Shown piece by piece: positions 1 through 6,862 of a stretch of DNA of 17,763 nucleotides. Below the pieces are notes generated by a model that ran no database searches, was not told where the DNA came from, and was given only the letters and a program-made list of their open reading frames with translations. The stretch lies in assembly GCA_002319915.1 (NCBI GenBank), contig DCFQ01000060.1, positions 17,074-34,836 of the forward strand, written 5' to 3'. Every line of letters starts with the position of its first letter. Position 1 is the first letter of the stretch. The stretch comes from Bacteroidales bacterium UBA1800 (GTDB lineage Bacteria; Bacteroidota; Bacteroidia; Bacteroidales; VadinHA17). The translations under genes and the position numbers were made by a program.

Positions 1-11
1 TAGTATTTAAG

Positions 12-2675
12 TTGTATTTTTTTAACGAAAAGCGGTTGGTTGTATTGTTCCTTGTGATGGTCCAATCCTTTTATCTGTTTTCTCAGGAGCAGCTCCCGGT
101 AAAGGACACCAACCTTGTCCGCACTGATACTATCTCTGCAGATACCACTGGTCTAAGACTGATTTCCGCAGGGTCTCTGGATAAGCAGGTTACCTACAGC
201 GCAGAAGGGAGTAAGAAAAATGACCTGGTGAATAAAACCGCTACCCTGATCAGCAAGGCTGAAGTGACGTACGGGACCACCCAGATCAATGCCGATTCAA
301 TTGTCTTCAATATGGCTTCCAATACCGTATTTGCTGCGGGGATCGCGGATACCGCAGGGAAAGTGCAGGGGACGCCGGTCTTCAAGGAAGGTTCGCAGGA
401 ATACAAATGTGATTCGCTCCGCTATAATTTCCTGACCAAGAAGGCTATTGCATACAACATTGTCACCAAGCAGGATGAGGGCCTCCTGAGAAGTTCGATA
501 ACAAAGCTGCTTGACGACGGGAGCTCAAATATTTCCCGGAGTACCTACTCGACCTGCGATGCGGAGCATCCTCATTTCTACATAAGCCTGGCAAAGGCAA
601 AGGTATACCCGGGGAAAAAGATCATCTCGGGGCCCGGCTACCTGGTGCTGGAAGATATACCGCTCCCGGTTGCTCTTCCGTTCGGATTCTTCCCCGTACA
701 GACCAAAAGGGCTGCCTCCGGGATACTGATCCCAAAGATCGGGCAGGAACAGCTCAGGGGATACAATCTGACCGACGGCGGGTATTACTTCGCAATAAAC
801 GACTATATCGACCTGGCCCTGAAGGGGAGCATATATACGAACGGCACCTGGATACTGACAGCGGAATCGAATTATAACCGGAAATACAAATACAACGGGC
901 TCTTTTCATTCAGCTATGCCAACAATATTTCTGGGCATAAGGGCTTGTCGGATTACAGTAAGGTAACAAACTACAAGATCAACTGGAACTATAACCAGAA
1001 TGTCAAGGCACATCCGGGTTCCCGCTTCTCCGCCAACGTTAACATGAGCTCGAGCGGGTATGACAAGACAAACAGCTATAATGTGACGGAGCATGTTACG
1101 ACCCAGAGGCAGTCGAGCGTCAGCTATTCAAAAACCTGGGACGGAACGCCTTTCAACCTTTCGGCAAGTATGAACCACAGCCAGAATGTCAGTACCAAGC
1201 ATGTAAGCGTAAACCTGCCGAAGATGATCTTCACCATGAACAGGATCTACCCCCTCAAAAGCAGGAACAACCCGGGTCAGACAAAGTGGTGGAAGGAACT
1301 TCAGTTCCAGTACTCTGCTTCGCTTAATAACCAGGTAAATACCGATGACAGCATCCTGTTCACCAATAAAGTCTGGAAAAAATTGCAGAGCGGATTCCAG
1401 CACCAGGCACCACTGAGTTTGCAGATCCGTCCTTTCAGGAACTTTTCAATTTCTCCGTCGGTCACATATACCGGAGTCGTATTCACCCAGAAGATTGAGA
1501 GGTTCTGGGATCCCAACTACTATGATGAGCTTCAGAACAAGGTTGTCCCGTCAGTTATCACCGACACCCTGCGGGGGGTATTTTACGGCCAGGCAATAAA
1601 CCCGTCGATAAGCGCCAGCTACAGCCCCCAGGTGTTCGGTGTCTATTCCTTCAAGCCTGAATCGAAGATACAGGCTATCAGGCATGTGATCAAACCTTCG
1701 GTCGGATTCAGCTATACTCCTGCATTCTCGTCACTGAGCAGCAAGATGTGGAGGACATATCAGTCTGATACGCTGGGCCATTTCAGATCATATTCCATTT
1801 ACGAAGGGAACTTATTCCAAACGCCGTCGCTGGCGAAACGGAGTGCGGCCCTTACATTCAACCTTACCAATCTGTTGGAAGCTAAGGTGTTTGACCGGAA
1901 TGACACTACCGGCAAGCCTAAGAAGGTCAAGCTCATCGACAATTTTAACATATCAACCAGCTACAGCCTGTTTGCCGATTCCATGAAGTGGAACCCGGTT
2001 GTCATGGCTTTGCGGACAACAATTTTCAATAACATCGGAATCAACGGGACAGGTAATTTTTCCCTCTATGGCATTGATCCTAAAACCGGCAGGCCTATCG
2101 GCAAGTTTGCATTTGCCCAGAACGGTAAGCTTATGAGACTCACCAATTTCCAGATGAGTGTCGATTTTGACCTCGGCCAGTTGCTGAAAGGGGATAAAAA
2201 CAAACAGGGTTCATCCACCAGCCGGCAGCAGACTCCTGCAGGCCAGATGCCCAGGGGGCCTGGTGAGGAGAATCCCCAGGGGCCAACCCCGGGAGCGGTT
2301 CAGAAAACAGCACTTACCGATGAATACGGCTACTCCATCTTTGATGTGCCCTGGTCGATGAGGGTTAGCTATACCTTCGTTTACTCGAAGCCTGCCTTTA
2401 AGCCAACGGTCACCCAGAATCTGTCGGTAAGCGGAAATGTGTCGCTTACCAAGAAAATGGCAATCACCTATATGAGCGGCTTTGATTTCAAGGCAAAGGA
2501 GATTACCATGACCCAGATCGGGATAACCCGCGACCTGCATTGCTGGGAAATGAGCTTCAACTGGGTGCCTAACGGCACTCTCAAGATGTGGAACTTTACT
2601 ATCCGCGTTAAGGCGCCCGTCCTCAGGGACCTCAAGTACGAACGCCGCAAGGACTTCCACGATAAGTACTATTGA
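12..2675 (+). CDS. lptD: LPS assembly outer-membrane protein LptD (Bacteroidota type)
   Basis: Outer-membrane beta-barrel that inserts lipopolysaccharide into the outer leaflet at the end of the Lpt bridge. The N-terminus has a basic start, a hydrophobic run (LVVLFLVMV) and a likely cleavage near LFSQ-EQ. An OstA/LptA-like beta region follows (about residues 70-200; 'INADSIVFN', 'YKCDSLRYNF'). Next is the conserved LptD segment at 223-241 (PFGFFPVQ...SGILIP), then a long run of alternating aromatic/polar strands typical of a barrel, ending in aromatic 'DKYY'. The 887 aa length fits Bacteroidota LptD. A Gly/Pro/Gln-rich low-complexity stretch (727-766) interrupts the barrel and is probably a loop. 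The first usable codon is TTG at 12, but the frame stays open to the left edge (codons at 3-11 are sense), so the true start may lie a few codons upstream. The gene stands alone here and converges on rplI. Confidence 0.88.
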   Translation: MYFFNEKRLVVLFLVMVQSFYLFSQEQLPVKDTNLVRTDTISADTTGLRLISAGSLDKQVTYSAEGSKKNDLVNKTATLISKAEVTYGTTQINADSIVFNMASNTVFAAGIADTAGKVQGTPVFKEGSQEYKCDSLRYNFLTKKAIAYNIVTKQDEGLLRSSITKLLDDGSSNISRSTYSTCDAEHPHFYISLAKAKVYPGKKIISGPGYLVLEDIPLPVALPFGFFPVQTKRAASGILIPKIGQEQLRGYNLTDGGYYFAINDYIDLALKGSIYTNGTWILTAESNYNRKYKYNGLFSFSYANNISGHKGLSDYSKVTNYKINWNYNQNVKAHPGSRFSANVNMSSSGYDKTNSYNVTEHVTTQRQSSVSYSKTWDGTPFNLSASMNHSQNVSTKHVSVNLPKMIFTMNRIYPLKSRNNPGQTKWWKELQFQYSASLNNQVNTDDSILFTNKVWKKLQSGFQHQAPLSLQIRPFRNFSISPSVTYTGVVFTQKIERFWDPNYYDELQNKVVPSVITDTLRGVFYGQAINPSISASYSPQVFGVYSFKPESKIQAIRHVIKPSVGFSYTPAFSSLSSKMWRTYQSDTLGHFRSYSIYEGNLFQTPSLAKRSAALTFNLTNLLEAKVFDRNDTTGKPKKVKLIDNFNISTSYSLFADSMKWNPVVMALRTTIFNNIGINGTGNFSLYGIDPKTGRPIGKFAFAQNGKLMRLTNFQMSVDFDLGQLLKGDKNKQGSSTSRQQTPAGQMPRGPGEENPQGPTPGAVQKTALTDEYGYSIFDVPWSMRVSYTFVYSKPAFKPTVTQNLSVSGNVSLTKKMAITYMSGFDFKAKEITMTQIGITRDLHCWEMSFNWVPNGTLKMWNFTIRVKAPVLRDLKYERRKDFHDKYY

Positions 2676-2689
2676 TCCATAAAAACTTA

Positions 2690-2738
2690 CACAGAGCAGC
2701 ACGGAGAAGGCTCAGAGAATAAATGTGCCCTCTCTGTG
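2690..2738. repeat. degenerate CACAGAG-type short tandem repeat forming a hairpin
   Basis: Just after the lptD stop there are three imperfect units at a 10-11 nt spacing: CACAGAGCAG (2690-2699), CACGGAGAAG (2700-2709) and CTCAGAGAAT (2711-2720). The first unit is also the left arm of an inverted repeat: CACAGAG (2690-2696) pairs with CTCTGTG (2732-2738), and GCAC (2699-2702) pairs with GTGC (2725-2728) inside it. On the plus strand no T-run follows, so it is not a canonical intrinsic terminator for lptD, though it may act as a 3' stabiliser or transcript end. Its origin and function are unknown. Confidence 0.5.
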
Positions 2739-2742
2739 CAAC

Positions 2743-2776
2743 AAAAAAAGGGACATCCAATCCCGGAGTGTCCCTT
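2743..2776 (-). terminator. intrinsic terminator of the rpsF-rpsR-rplI operon
   Basis: On the minus strand, 20 nt after the rplI stop, a perfect 8-bp stem AAGGGACA/TGTCCCTT (arms 2769-2776 and 2748-2755, 13-nt loop) is followed by a run of T (complement of A at 2743-2749). This is a textbook Rho-independent terminator. It also separates the ribosomal operon from the convergent lptD. On the plus strand the stem is preceded by the A-run and has only a weak U-tract after it, so activity toward lptD is less likely. Confidence 0.85.
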
Positions 2777-2795
2777 ATATAAGTTTTCGAAAGCT

Positions 2796-3242
2796 CTATT
2801 CTGCCACGATCTCAAAGTCGACCTCGACTTTTACTTCCCTGTGCAGCTTCACGACTGCCTTGTACTTTCCGATCTCCTTGATCTGGTCCTCGGGAAGTGT
2901 GATGCTTTTCCTGTCAATATCAAATCCCTTATCCTTAAGAGCCTCGGAGATCTGGATCGTATTGACCGATCCGAAGATCTTGCCTGACGAGCTCGTCTTT
3001 GCGCCTATAACCAGCTTTGTGTCAGCCAGCTTGTTTGCCACCTCCTGTGCTACTGCCTTGATCTTCTCTTCCTTGTGAGCCCTTTGTCTCAGGTTCTCAG
3101 CGTGCATTTTCTTGGCTGAAGGGGTAGCGGCTACCGCAAATCCTTTCGGTATAAGGTAATTGCTTCCGTATCCGTCCTTAACGAGAACGATATCATCTTT
3201 CTGTCCCAGCTTGTTGACGTCCTGCAATAAAATAACTTCCAT
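2796..3242 (-). CDS. rplI: 50S ribosomal protein bL9
   Basis: Large-subunit protein bL9, which binds 23S rRNA near the L1 stalk with an N-terminal domain joined by a long helix to a C-terminal domain. The 148 aa match the usual length. The N-terminus shows the family signature (MEVILLQDVNKLGQKDDIVLVKDGYGSNYLIP region, residues 1-32). A charged connecting helix spans about 41-75, and the C-terminal domain contains 'GKIFGSVNTIQI' (about 87-98). It is the last gene of rpsF-rpsR-rplI, starts 12 bp after the rpsR stop, and is followed by a strong terminator. The start at 3242 is fixed by a strong SD (GGAGG at 3250-3254) and by family length. Confidence 0.97.
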   Translation of the reverse strand: MEVILLQDVNKLGQKDDIVLVKDGYGSNYLIPKGFAVAATPSAKKMHAENLRQRAHKEEKIKAVAQEVANKLADTKLVIGAKTSSSGKIFGSVNTIQISEALKDKGFDIDRKSITLPEDQIKEIGKYKAVVKLHREVKVEVDFEIVAE

Positions 3243-3248
3243 AATCAG

Positions 3249-3256
3249 CCCTCCTT
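3249..3256 (-). promoter_or_regulatory. strong Shine-Dalgarno for rplI, overlapping the rpsR stop
   Basis: The minus strand reads AAGGAGGG here, with GGAGG at 3250-3254 and 7 nt to the rplI ATG. The SD begins within the rpsR TAA stop (3255-3257), so a ribosome ending on rpsR is placed directly at the rplI start. Strong SDs are uncommon in Bacteroidota, and the starts of rpsF, secA, ligA and dapA in this window lack one. Confidence 0.75.
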
Positions 3257-3524
3257 ATTTTAATAGATCAGTTACATAAGGAAGAAGAGCTATATGACGG
3301 GCTCTCTTGACCGCTTTGGCAACCTTCCTCTGGTATTTAAGGGAAGTTCCCGTGATCCGGCGGGGAAGAATTTTTCCCTGATCGTTCAGGAATTTCTTGA
3401 GGAATTCAGGATCCTTGTAGTCGATATATTTGATCCTGTTTTTCTTGAAACGGCAGTACTTTTTCTTCTTGACCTCAACAGTCGGCGGAGTCAAATACCT
3501 GATTTCTGATTCATTCTGTGCCAT
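3255..3524 (-). CDS. rpsR: 30S ribosomal protein bS18
   Basis: Small-subunit platform protein bS18, which forms a heterodimer with bS6 on 16S rRNA. The 89 aa include the conserved core 'KYIDYKDPEFLKKFLNDQGKI' region (about 33-53), 'RRITGTSLKYQRKVAKAVKRARHIALLPY' (about 55-83) and a variable basic N-terminus. Only one Cys (C24) is present, so this is not the four-cysteine zinc-binding form. It lies 3 bp after the rpsF stop and 12 bp before rplI, the common S6-S18-L9 order, with no ssb between. A strong SD sits inside the end of rpsF. In Bacteroidota ribosomes bS18, bS6 and bS21 build the pocket that holds the 16S 3' tail, so the control of this gene is of interest. Confidence 0.97.
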   Translation of the reverse strand: MAQNESEIRYLTPPTVEVKKKKYCRFKKNRIKYIDYKDPEFLKKFLNDQGKILPRRITGTSLKYQRKVAKAVKRARHIALLPYVTDLLK

Positions 3525-3527
3525 ATC

Positions 3528-3881
3528 TTATTCCTCCTTTGCTTTTACTGATTCTTTCTGCTTTCTTTTCTTCTCTGCATATTCGATGGCAAACTTCTCC
3601 ATCCTGAAGGTTAAAAACCTTATGATTCTTTCATCCCTGCGGTACTGGATTTCGAGTTTTTCGATCAGATCACCGGTGCCCCTGAATTCAATCAGGTAGT
3701 AGAAGCCTGTCGACTTCTTCTGAATAGGATAGGCCAGCTTTTTCAGGCCCCAGTTCTCTTCATGAACGATCTCACCATTGTTCTCGGTGATGACCTTCTT
3801 GAATTTCTGTACCGCTTCCTTCATCTGGTTCTCAGACAAAACGGGAGTTGCAATGAAAACGGTTTCGTACTGGTTCAACAT
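3528..3881 (-). CDS. rpsF: 30S ribosomal protein bS6
   Basis: Small-subunit platform protein bS6, the partner of bS18. The 117 aa start with the family pattern 'YETVFIATPVLSENQMKEAV' (5-24) and contain 'NWGLKKLAYPIQKKSTGFYYLIEF' (about 43-66), which carries the central strands of the ferredoxin-like fold. 'RRDERIIRFLTFR' follows at about 82-94. The C-terminal tail is short and Lys/Glu-rich. First gene of rpsF-rpsR-rplI. A good Bacteroidota promoter lies about 40 bp upstream, giving a short A/T-rich leader with no SD. The leader holds a CCG trinucleotide near its predicted 5' end. CCG is part of the S6:S18 autoregulatory RNA motif known from other bacteria, but I cannot draw that structure convincingly here. 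Confidence 0.97.
   Translation of the reverse strand: MLNQYETVFIATPVLSENQMKEAVQKFKKVITENNGEIVHEENWGLKKLAYPIQKKSTGFYYLIEFRGTGDLIEKLEIQYRRDERIIRFLTFRMEKFAIEYAEKKRKQKESVKAKEE
3531..3540 (-). promoter_or_regulatory. strong Shine-Dalgarno for rpsR inside the end of rpsF
   Basis: The minus strand reads AAAGGAGGAA, with GGAGG at 3533-3537 and 8 nt to the rpsR ATG at 3524. It encodes the last residues of bS6 just before the TAA stop (3528-3530). The match to the anti-SD is long and the spacing ideal, unlike the SD-less A/T-rich leader of rpsF itself. Confidence 0.75.
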
Positions 3882-3922
3882 AGTGATTAATTAAATGTTT
3901 ATTTGTTAATGATTTCGGCTCG

Positions 3923-3951
3923 CAAAAGTACAATTATTTTTTATAAACCAA
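3923..3951 (-). promoter_or_regulatory. promoter of the rpsF operon (Bacteroidota -33/-7)
   Basis: On the minus strand TACTTTTG (3930-3923) is a perfect match to the -7 consensus TAnnTTTG. A TTG (3951-3949), within TTTTG, lies 18 bp upstream as the -33 element. Predicted start is near 3917, leaving about 36 nt of leader before the rpsF ATG. Confidence 0.75.
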
Positions 3952-4052
3952 AATATATTACTTACAAAAATAGGTGTTTTCAGCGAATCAGTTTCAACAC
4001 ACGGGACTGATAACTAAATTCTGGCCGCTATCCGCTTTGGAACGTTTTTGAC

Positions 4053-4060
4053 TATATTTG
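4053..4060 (+). promoter_or_regulatory. -7 promoter element of dnaX
   Basis: TATATTTG matches TAnnTTTG perfectly, 38 nt before the dnaX ATG. The nearest TTTG upstream (4036-4039) leaves only 13 bp, so the -33 element is weak or absent. The rest of the 217-bp divergent region (3882-4098) is A/T-rich and holds the rpsF promoter; I see no small gene in it. Confidence 0.5.
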
Positions 4061-4098
4061 TTACTCCTATTTTTTAACCGGACTGGAGAGAGCGCAAG

Positions 4099-5841
4099 AT
4101 GGAGAATTTTATTGTCTCAGCAAGAAAATACCGGCCTGCTACATTCGACATGGTTGTCGGTCAGGACTCAATAACCAACACGCTTAAGAGTGCTATCCTG
4201 AACAATCACCTGACACAAGCTTACCTTTTCTGTGGACCCAGGGGAGTCGGAAAAACCACCTGTGCGAGAATATTTGCAAAAACCATCAACTGCGGCAATC
4301 TCAGGAAGAACGGCGAGGCATGCGATGAGTGTGAATCATGCCTCTCTTTCAATACTTTGAGGTCGTTCAATATTCATGAGCTCGATGCAGCATCGAACAA
4401 TAAAGTCGATGACATCAGGAGCCTGACCGACCAGGTAAGGATCCCCCCGCAGGTCGGAAGATACAGCGTATATATAATAGATGAGGTGCACATGCTCTCA
4501 CAGTCGGCATTCAATGCTTTCCTGAAGACGCTCGAGGAGCCGCCGTCGCATGCAATCTTCATCCTGGCTACCACCGAAAAGCATAAAATAATCCCGACCA
4601 TCCTGTCGCGCTGCCAGATCTTTGACTTCAACAGGATCAGGGTGGAAGATATTGTAGGCCGCCTAGCGTTCGTCGCAAAAAACGAGGGAGTGGAAACCGA
4701 GGAGGAGGCGCTGCATGTCATTGCCCAGAAAGCTGACGGTGCCCTCAGGGATGCCCTCTCGATCTTTGACCAGATAGTCAGTTTCAGCGGGAAAAAGGTC
4801 ACGTACAGAGATGTAATAGAAAACCTTAACGTCCTTGACTACGAATATTATTTCCGCACGGTTGACGCGGCACTGAAAGGAGATGTTTCCTCGGTCCTTG
4901 TCACATTTAATGAAGTGCTAGAAAAGGGTTTTGACGGTCATAATTTTGTTTCAGGGCTGAACAGCCATCTGCGGGACTTGCTGGTTGCAAGGGACGAGGT
5001 GACGCTTCGCCTTCTTGAAGCGACCCCTTCAGTACGGCAGCGCTATCTTGACCAGACACTGGCATGTACCGAAGATTTCCTTTTCAGGGCGCTGGAGGCA
5101 GGGAGCAACTGTGATATCTCTTACAAGACAAGCAAGAACCCAAGGCTTCAGGCTGAATTATTCCTGATCCGGCTTTGCCGTTTTGCAGGTCCTGCTGATG
5201 CGGAACCTGAAAAAAAAAAGCCTGATGTAAGGAGTGACAGGGAAAGCGAGAAAGAAATCCCCGTTCCTTCAAAATCCGAAATTACCAGGGAGCCGGCTGA
5301 TCCGCAGCTTCCCGGGCCCGAGAGGCCCGCTCCTGTTTCACACCATTCTCCCGTAATTGAAAAGACCAGGAAGTCCTTTTCAATAAAGGAGATAATGAAT
5401 GAGGAGAAGAAAGCGGTCGGGAATGAGATTCCTGTCCCTGAACCTGCAGTAGATTCACCCGGACCTGCATCTTTCCGGGAATTCAACCAGGGGAACCTGG
5501 AAAAGGCATGGACCGAATTTAAGGAGCAGCTCAGGGGAGAAGGTACGAGGGTCGTGAGTATGTTCAATTCCATCAAGCCTGACATAGAGAACGACCAGCT
5601 AATCAGGATACATCTCAGCAATGCGGCCCAGAAGGACTTGTTCGCGCTGAATTACAAACAACGGCTTTCTGGCTTTCTTGCCAGCCGGTTTGATATGAAA
5701 GAAGTTGATATTGAGACTGCTGTAGATCTTTCGGAAACAAACGAGATACTCTATTCTGACGAACAGAAATTTAATTACCTGGTGTCGAAATATCCGGTTC
5801 TGAAAGATTTTAAGAAAGCGTTCAACCTGGATATAAGTTAA
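4099..5841 (+). CDS. dnaX: DNA polymerase III subunit gamma/tau
   Basis: Clamp-loader ATPase subunit that opens and loads the beta clamp and organises the replisome. The AAA+ core shows Walker A GPRGVGKT (46-53), the zinc module with Cys 65, 75, 78 and 81, Walker B with DEVH (128-131), sensor 1 TTE (158-160) and the SRC motif (170-172). The clamp-loader collar follows to about residue 370. A Pro/Glu/Lys-rich linker (about 365-470) leads to a C-terminal domain (about 470-580; 'AWTEFKEQLRGEGTRVVSMF', 'DLFALNYKQRLSGFL') resembling the tau-type extension. At 580 aa it is within the usual range. No slippery-site truncation is evident; the A9 run at 5211-5219 encodes Lys codons in the linker and is a possible slippage site. 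The ATG at 4099 has a weak GGAGAG upstream and the expected N-terminus. Confidence 0.95.
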   Translation: MENFIVSARKYRPATFDMVVGQDSITNTLKSAILNNHLTQAYLFCGPRGVGKTTCARIFAKTINCGNLRKNGEACDECESCLSFNTLRSFNIHELDAASNNKVDDIRSLTDQVRIPPQVGRYSVYIIDEVHMLSQSAFNAFLKTLEEPPSHAIFILATTEKHKIIPTILSRCQIFDFNRIRVEDIVGRLAFVAKNEGVETEEEALHVIAQKADGALRDALSIFDQIVSFSGKKVTYRDVIENLNVLDYEYYFRTVDAALKGDVSSVLVTFNEVLEKGFDGHNFVSGLNSHLRDLLVARDEVTLRLLEATPSVRQRYLDQTLACTEDFLFRALEAGSNCDISYKTSKNPRLQAELFLIRLCRFAGPADAEPEKKKPDVRSDRESEKEIPVPSKSEITREPADPQLPGPERPAPVSHHSPVIEKTRKSFSIKEIMNEEKKAVGNEIPVPEPAVDSPGPASFREFNQGNLEKAWTEFKEQLRGEGTRVVSMFNSIKPDIENDQLIRIHLSNAAQKDLFALNYKQRLSGFLASRFDMKEVDIETAVDLSETNEILYSDEQKFNYLVSKYPVLKDFKKAFNLDIS

Positions 5842-5860
5842 CTGATATCATTCAGGCAAG

Positions 5861-5896
5861 GGCAGGAATGGAATTTCCTCTGATGGCCATTCTGCC
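5861..5896 (+). terminator. hairpin after dnaX, possible terminator without U-tract
   Basis: GGCAGGAATGG (5861-5871) pairs with CCATTCTGCC (5887-5896), giving 10 pairs with one bulged G and a 15-nt loop, 19 nt after the dnaX stop. No T-run follows, so this may be a transcript-end stabiliser or a weak terminator rather than a canonical one. Confidence 0.4.
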
Positions 5897-5925
5897 GGAC
5901 CCACAGAATAACTAACGGGGAAAAG

Positions 5926-6717
5926 TTGAAAACAAAACCTCAAACAGAAAGGGAAAACCCGGCGGATACCCGTGCTGCAATGAAGAGCGACACCGGTTCA
6001 CTGGAAGATGAGACCTTCAGGGTAATGGCCGGTGGCATTGCGCACGACTTCAACAATATCCTCTCCACGATATCGGGGTATGCCGAAATGCTCCGGGAAG
6101 ACTTCCCGGGCGATGATCCTGTCAGGGGCAAGGCAGAAAAGATCTTGCTGGCGGTGAGCAGGGCAAGGTCCCTTACCGATCAGCTGCTAATGGTCAGCAG
6201 GAACCTTGAACAGAAAAAAATCAGGGTTGATGTGAACCAGGTCCTGAAAGAAACCTGTGAATTTGCGGATCCCGGAAAATCCTCAGGGATAACACTGAGG
6301 GTCAGGTGCTGCAGGGAAGCCGCTTGTCTTGATGCTGATCCCGTCCAGCTTTTCAGGGTTTTCCTGAATCTTCTTTCAAACGCGATAAGGGCAATGGAAG
6401 GGAAAGGTGGCCTCCTTTCCGTCAGCACCGTCATTGTGGAGGCCGGGAAGGCAAAGATTTCACTAGCCGTGAAAGCCAGGCCGGGAACTTACGTCCTGGT
6501 GCGCTTCCGGGACACCGGCATAGGGATGGACAAGAGCCTGGCAGACAGGATATTCGAACCGCTCTTTACGTCATGGGAGAAGGGCAGGGGAACCGGTTTG
6601 GGCCTTTCCGTCGTTCATGATATTATATCCGCCATGAAGGGTGAAGTAATTGTCTCGAGCAAAACGGGCTCCGGTTCGGTATTTGACGTTTACCTGCCGC
6701 TTCCGGGAAACAGGTGA
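5926..6717 (+). CDS. soluble sensor histidine kinase core without an input domain
   Basis: Two-component histidine kinase made almost only of the catalytic core. A HisKA-type dimerisation domain has the H-box GGIAHDFNNIL (phospho-acceptor His40). The HATPase_c domain has the N-box around NLLSNAIRAM (148-157), G1 DTGIGMD (196-202), the F-box region EPLFTSW (211-217) and G2 GRGTGLGLS (220-228). Only about 30 polar residues precede HisKA; there is no PAS, GAF or HAMP domain, no membrane segment and no signal peptide. The GGIAHDFNN H-box is typical of kinases that normally carry PAS domains and a fused receiver. The start at 5926 is TTG with GGGGAAAAG before it; an in-frame stop at 5881 and no ATG before 5980 support it, and ATG 5980 (residue 19) is the alternative. 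It lies 84 bp after dnaX and 145 bp before a receiver-only regulator, its likely partner. The signal it senses is unknown. Confidence 0.88.
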   Translation: MKTKPQTERENPADTRAAMKSDTGSLEDETFRVMAGGIAHDFNNILSTISGYAEMLREDFPGDDPVRGKAEKILLAVSRARSLTDQLLMVSRNLEQKKIRVDVNQVLKETCEFADPGKSSGITLRVRCCREAACLDADPVQLFRVFLNLLSNAIRAMEGKGGLLSVSTVIVEAGKAKISLAVKARPGTYVLVRFRDTGIGMDKSLADRIFEPLFTSWEKGRGTGLGLSVVHDIISAMKGEVIVSSKTGSGSVFDVYLPLPGNR

Positions 6718-6732
6718 TTACACTCCCGGAAG
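6700..6732 (+). terminator. hairpin spanning the kinase stop codon
   Basis: CTTCCGGGA (6700-6708) and TCCCGGAAG (6724-6732) form a perfect 9-bp stem with a 15-nt loop that contains the TGA stop (6715-6717). No U-tract follows; a G/A-rich run does. It could end or stabilise the kinase transcript just before the next promoter. Confidence 0.4.
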
Positions 6733-6755
6733 GGAGGGAATCAGGAAGGAATTTG

Positions 6756-6763
6756 TACATTTG
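6756..6763 (+). promoter_or_regulatory. -7 promoter element upstream of the receiver gene
   Basis: TACATTTG matches TAnnTTTG. It lies 99 nt before the preferred ATG at 6863, implying a leader of about 90 nt. No convincing -33 TTG is found at the usual spacing, so this may be an activated promoter. If used, it would give the receiver and metalloprotease genes a transcript independent of the kinase. Confidence 0.45.
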
Positions 6764-6781
6764 CAAATAGTAAGAAATCAG

Positions 6782-6818
6782 TTGCTTTGGCCAATCCCGG
6801 TAGAATGACCGGGAGCAA
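6782..6818 (+). promoter_or_regulatory. hairpin in the receiver-gene leader
   Basis: TCCCGGT (6795-6801) and ACCGGGA (6808-6814) form a perfect 7-bp stem with a 6-nt loop. TTGC (6782-6785) and GCAA (6815-6818) can extend it across a one-sided 9-nt bulge. It lies between the predicted promoter and the ATG at 6863. It matches no riboswitch class I recognise. Confidence 0.4.
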
Positions 6819-6862
6819 TGCTGCAAACAACCCTTAACAACCAACATATCCGCAAGAAACCA

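Noticed and set aside
2211..2702. 163-aa minus-strand open frame under the end of lptD
   Set aside because: Antisense shadow of a clearly coding lptD; no recognisable protein features and no promoter or RBS.
3882..3922. S6:S18-binding autoregulatory RNA in the rpsF leader
   Set aside because: A CCG occurs at about 3916-3918 (minus strand), but the predicted leader is only about 36 nt and I could not draw the required stem-bulge structure.
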